In this document: positions 4,888 to 6,233 of the stretch, one piece after another | Numbering within the stretch: position 1 is the first letter of the stretch | Layout: every line of letters begins with the position of its first letter | Assembly (NCBI GenBank): GCA_027295245.1 | Contig: JAPULF010000036.1 | Location: forward strand, 1 to 6,233 | Length of the DNA stretch: 6,233 nt | DNA from: Planctomycetota bacterium | GTDB taxonomy: Bacteria > Planctomycetota > Phycisphaerae > UBA1845 > UTPLA1 | Direction of reading: 5' to 3' | The notes under the pieces: model-generated | The model's input: only the letters and a program-made list of their open reading frames with translations | What the model was told of the DNA's origin: nothing | The model's database searches: none | Made by a program: the position numbers and the translations under genes

Positions 4888-6233
4888 ATGACGGTGCGCA
4901 TGGAAAACACTGTGGATGCGTTGCGAAAGCGGATGTCCGACAAGGCCTTTATTCTGATTGTCGAGGACGAGGTTGCCCTGGGTGAGGCGATCCTGGAGGG
5001 GTTGCGTCGCGAGGGGCACGCTTGTCATCTCGTCGAATCCGGCGACGAGGCCATGAAGTCAATCAAGGAACGCCCGCCGCACGTCGTGGTCAGCGATTAT
5101 CGTTTGGGCGGGTCGATGGACGGTCTCGCCGTGCTTCAGCAGTCCAAGCGGTTGTGCCCCTGGACACAGGGGATCCTGGTGACCGCCCACGGCGACGAGC
5201 GGGTGGCCCGGGATGCGTTCCGCGAGGCAGAGGCATACGACTACATCAAAAAGCCCCTCGACCTGGAAGATCTGCGCATGACGGTGAACCGGGCGGCCCG
5301 GCACGCAATGACCGCCCGGGAAAACGACTCGATGCGCCGGCAGTTGGACACGGCGTACTCCTTCGAGGGGATCATCTCGGCGAGCGGGGCGATGCGATCC
5401 GTGCTGGACCGTACGCGCCGACTGGCGCGGACCAAGCTGACGGTGGTGATCTATGGCGAGTCGGGGACCGGCAAGGAACTCGTCGCCCGGGCGATTCACA
5501 ACAATTCGGATCGGCGTTCGAAGGCATGGATACCCGTTAACTGCGCGGGCATTTCGGAGGGCATTCTGGAGTCCGAGTTGTTTGGGCACGTCCGGGGGGC
5601 ATTCACGAATGCCCATTCGGACCGGCGGGGGCTTTTCGAAGAGGCCGATTCCGGCACGATTTTCCTGGACGAGATCTCCGACATGCCGATGCCGATGCAG
5701 GCCAAGCTGCTGAGGGTGTTGGAAAATGGCGAGGTCGTACGGGTCGGTTCGAACAAGCCGATCAACGTGGACGTCCGGGTGGTTGCGGCCACCAATCGCG
5801 ATCTAAAGGAGGCGGTTGCCGAGAAGACGTTTCGCGAGGACCTGTTCTATCGAATCAAGCAGGCGGACATTCATTTGCTGCCGCTTCGTGACCGTCGCGA
5901 GGATATTGCGCCGCTCATCCAACACTTCATCGGACGCGCCAATGAGCATCACGACAAGGCGGTTCAGTCGATCACGCCGGAGGCCCTGCGTTACTTGTTG
6001 AACTACCGCTGGCCGGGCAACGTTCGCGAATTGGAGAACGTGATCAATCAGATGGTGGTCTTTTCGGAGGGTCCCACGCTGGACGTGGACGACTTTCCGC
6101 CGGATCCGCCGATCCGCACGACGACCGACCTCGTGCCGGCGTCGCCGCGAACGCTGGACATGACGCTGGCGGAGCTGGAGAAGTTGGCGATTCAACATGC
6201 CCTGACGGCCAGCGGAGGAAACCGGGAGAAAGC
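4888..6233 (+). CDS. NtrC-family sigma-54-dependent response regulator (3' end outside the window)
   Basis: A phosphorylated receiver domain controls an AAA+ ATPase that opens sigma-54 RNA polymerase promoters. I read 448 full codons with no stop before the window edge. Receiver (about 20-135): acidic pair E26/D27, phospho-acceptor D70 (VVSDY), T99 and K122 (IKKP). AAA+ domain (about 160-395): Walker A GESGTGKE at 190-197, sigma-54 loop GAFTNA at 237-242 (consensus GAFTGA), Walker B GTIFLDE at 256-262, sensor I ATNRD at 301-305, arginine-finger region FREDLFYR at 315-322, sensor II WPGNVREL at 375-382. From about 425 the sequence enters a Fis-type DNA-binding helix-turn-helix (LAELEKLAIQHAL, then GGNREKA) and is cut; perhaps 20-25 residues are missing. 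The start is set by GGCGGTGAT, but ATGs at 4879, 4900 and 4933 are also in frame. No partner histidine kinase is in the window, so the signal and target genes are unknown. Confidence 0.95.
   Translation, partial: MTVRMENTVDALRKRMSDKAFILIVEDEVALGEAILEGLRREGHACHLVESGDEAMKSIKERPPHVVVSDYRLGGSMDGLAVLQQSKRLCPWTQGILVTAHGDERVARDAFREAEAYDYIKKPLDLEDLRMTVNRAARHAMTARENDSMRRQLDTAYSFEGIISASGAMRSVLDRTRRLARTKLTVVIYGESGTGKELVARAIHNNSDRRSKAWIPVNCAGISEGILESELFGHVRGAFTNAHSDRRGLFEEADSGTIFLDEISDMPMPMQAKLLRVLENGEVVRVGSNKPINVDVRVVAATNRDLKEAVAEKTFREDLFYRIKQADIHLLPLRDRREDIAPLIQHFIGRANEHHDKAVQSITPEALRYLLNYRWPGNVRELENVINQMVVFSEGPTLDVDDFPPDPPIRTTTDLVPASPRTLDMTLAELEKLAIQHALTASGGNREK

Overview
The window is GC-rich (low-to-mid 60s percent G+C by eye) with dense, ordinary bacterial coding. 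It holds five recognisable protein genes and one possible gene tail at the left edge. I see no RNA gene, mobile element, CRISPR array or attachment site. The phylum cannot be fixed from the sequence. A GC-rich environmental Gram-negative or Planctomycetota-like bacterium would fit, because the sigma-54 activator requires an RpoN-carrying host, but this is only a guess.

Layout from left to right: (1) bases 1-90, a possible C-terminal tail of an unidentified + strand gene; (2) 134-634 (+), a small ferritin-like/rubrerythrin-type di-iron protein whose ATG lies 8 bases after a perfect TATAAT, so its mRNA may be leaderless; (3) 754-2361 (-), a full-length type I D-3-phosphoglycerate dehydrogenase (serA) that converges on the ferritin-like gene; (4) 2462-3676 (-), a second, shorter dehydrogenase of the phosphoglycerate dehydrogenase family with its own ACT domain, upstream of serA by 97 bases and probably co-transcribed with it; (5) 3939-4730 (+), a divergently transcribed acyltransferase with two N-terminal membrane helices and a left-handed beta-helix (hexapeptide) catalytic domain; (6) 4888 to the right edge (+), an NtrC-type response regulator (receiver, sigma-54 AAA+, start of a Fis-type HTH) cut off by the window end.

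How the genes fit together: the two minus-strand dehydrogenases form a likely serine-pathway or 2-hydroxyacid module. One carries the Asp expected for NAD specificity and the other carries Ser-Arg at that place, so the pair may differ in cofactor and substrate. The acyltransferase and the response regulator share a strand, but a 157-base gap with a perfect 7-bp inverted repeat and a -10-like box suggests separate transcription. Nothing ties the regulator to a target in this window, and its partner histidine kinase is not here.

I found no clearly new multi-gene system. The points most worth a second look are the GAFTNA variant of the sigma-54 contact loop, the cofactor-loop divergence between the tandem dehydrogenases, the probable leaderless ferritin-like gene, and the inverted repeat in front of the regulator.
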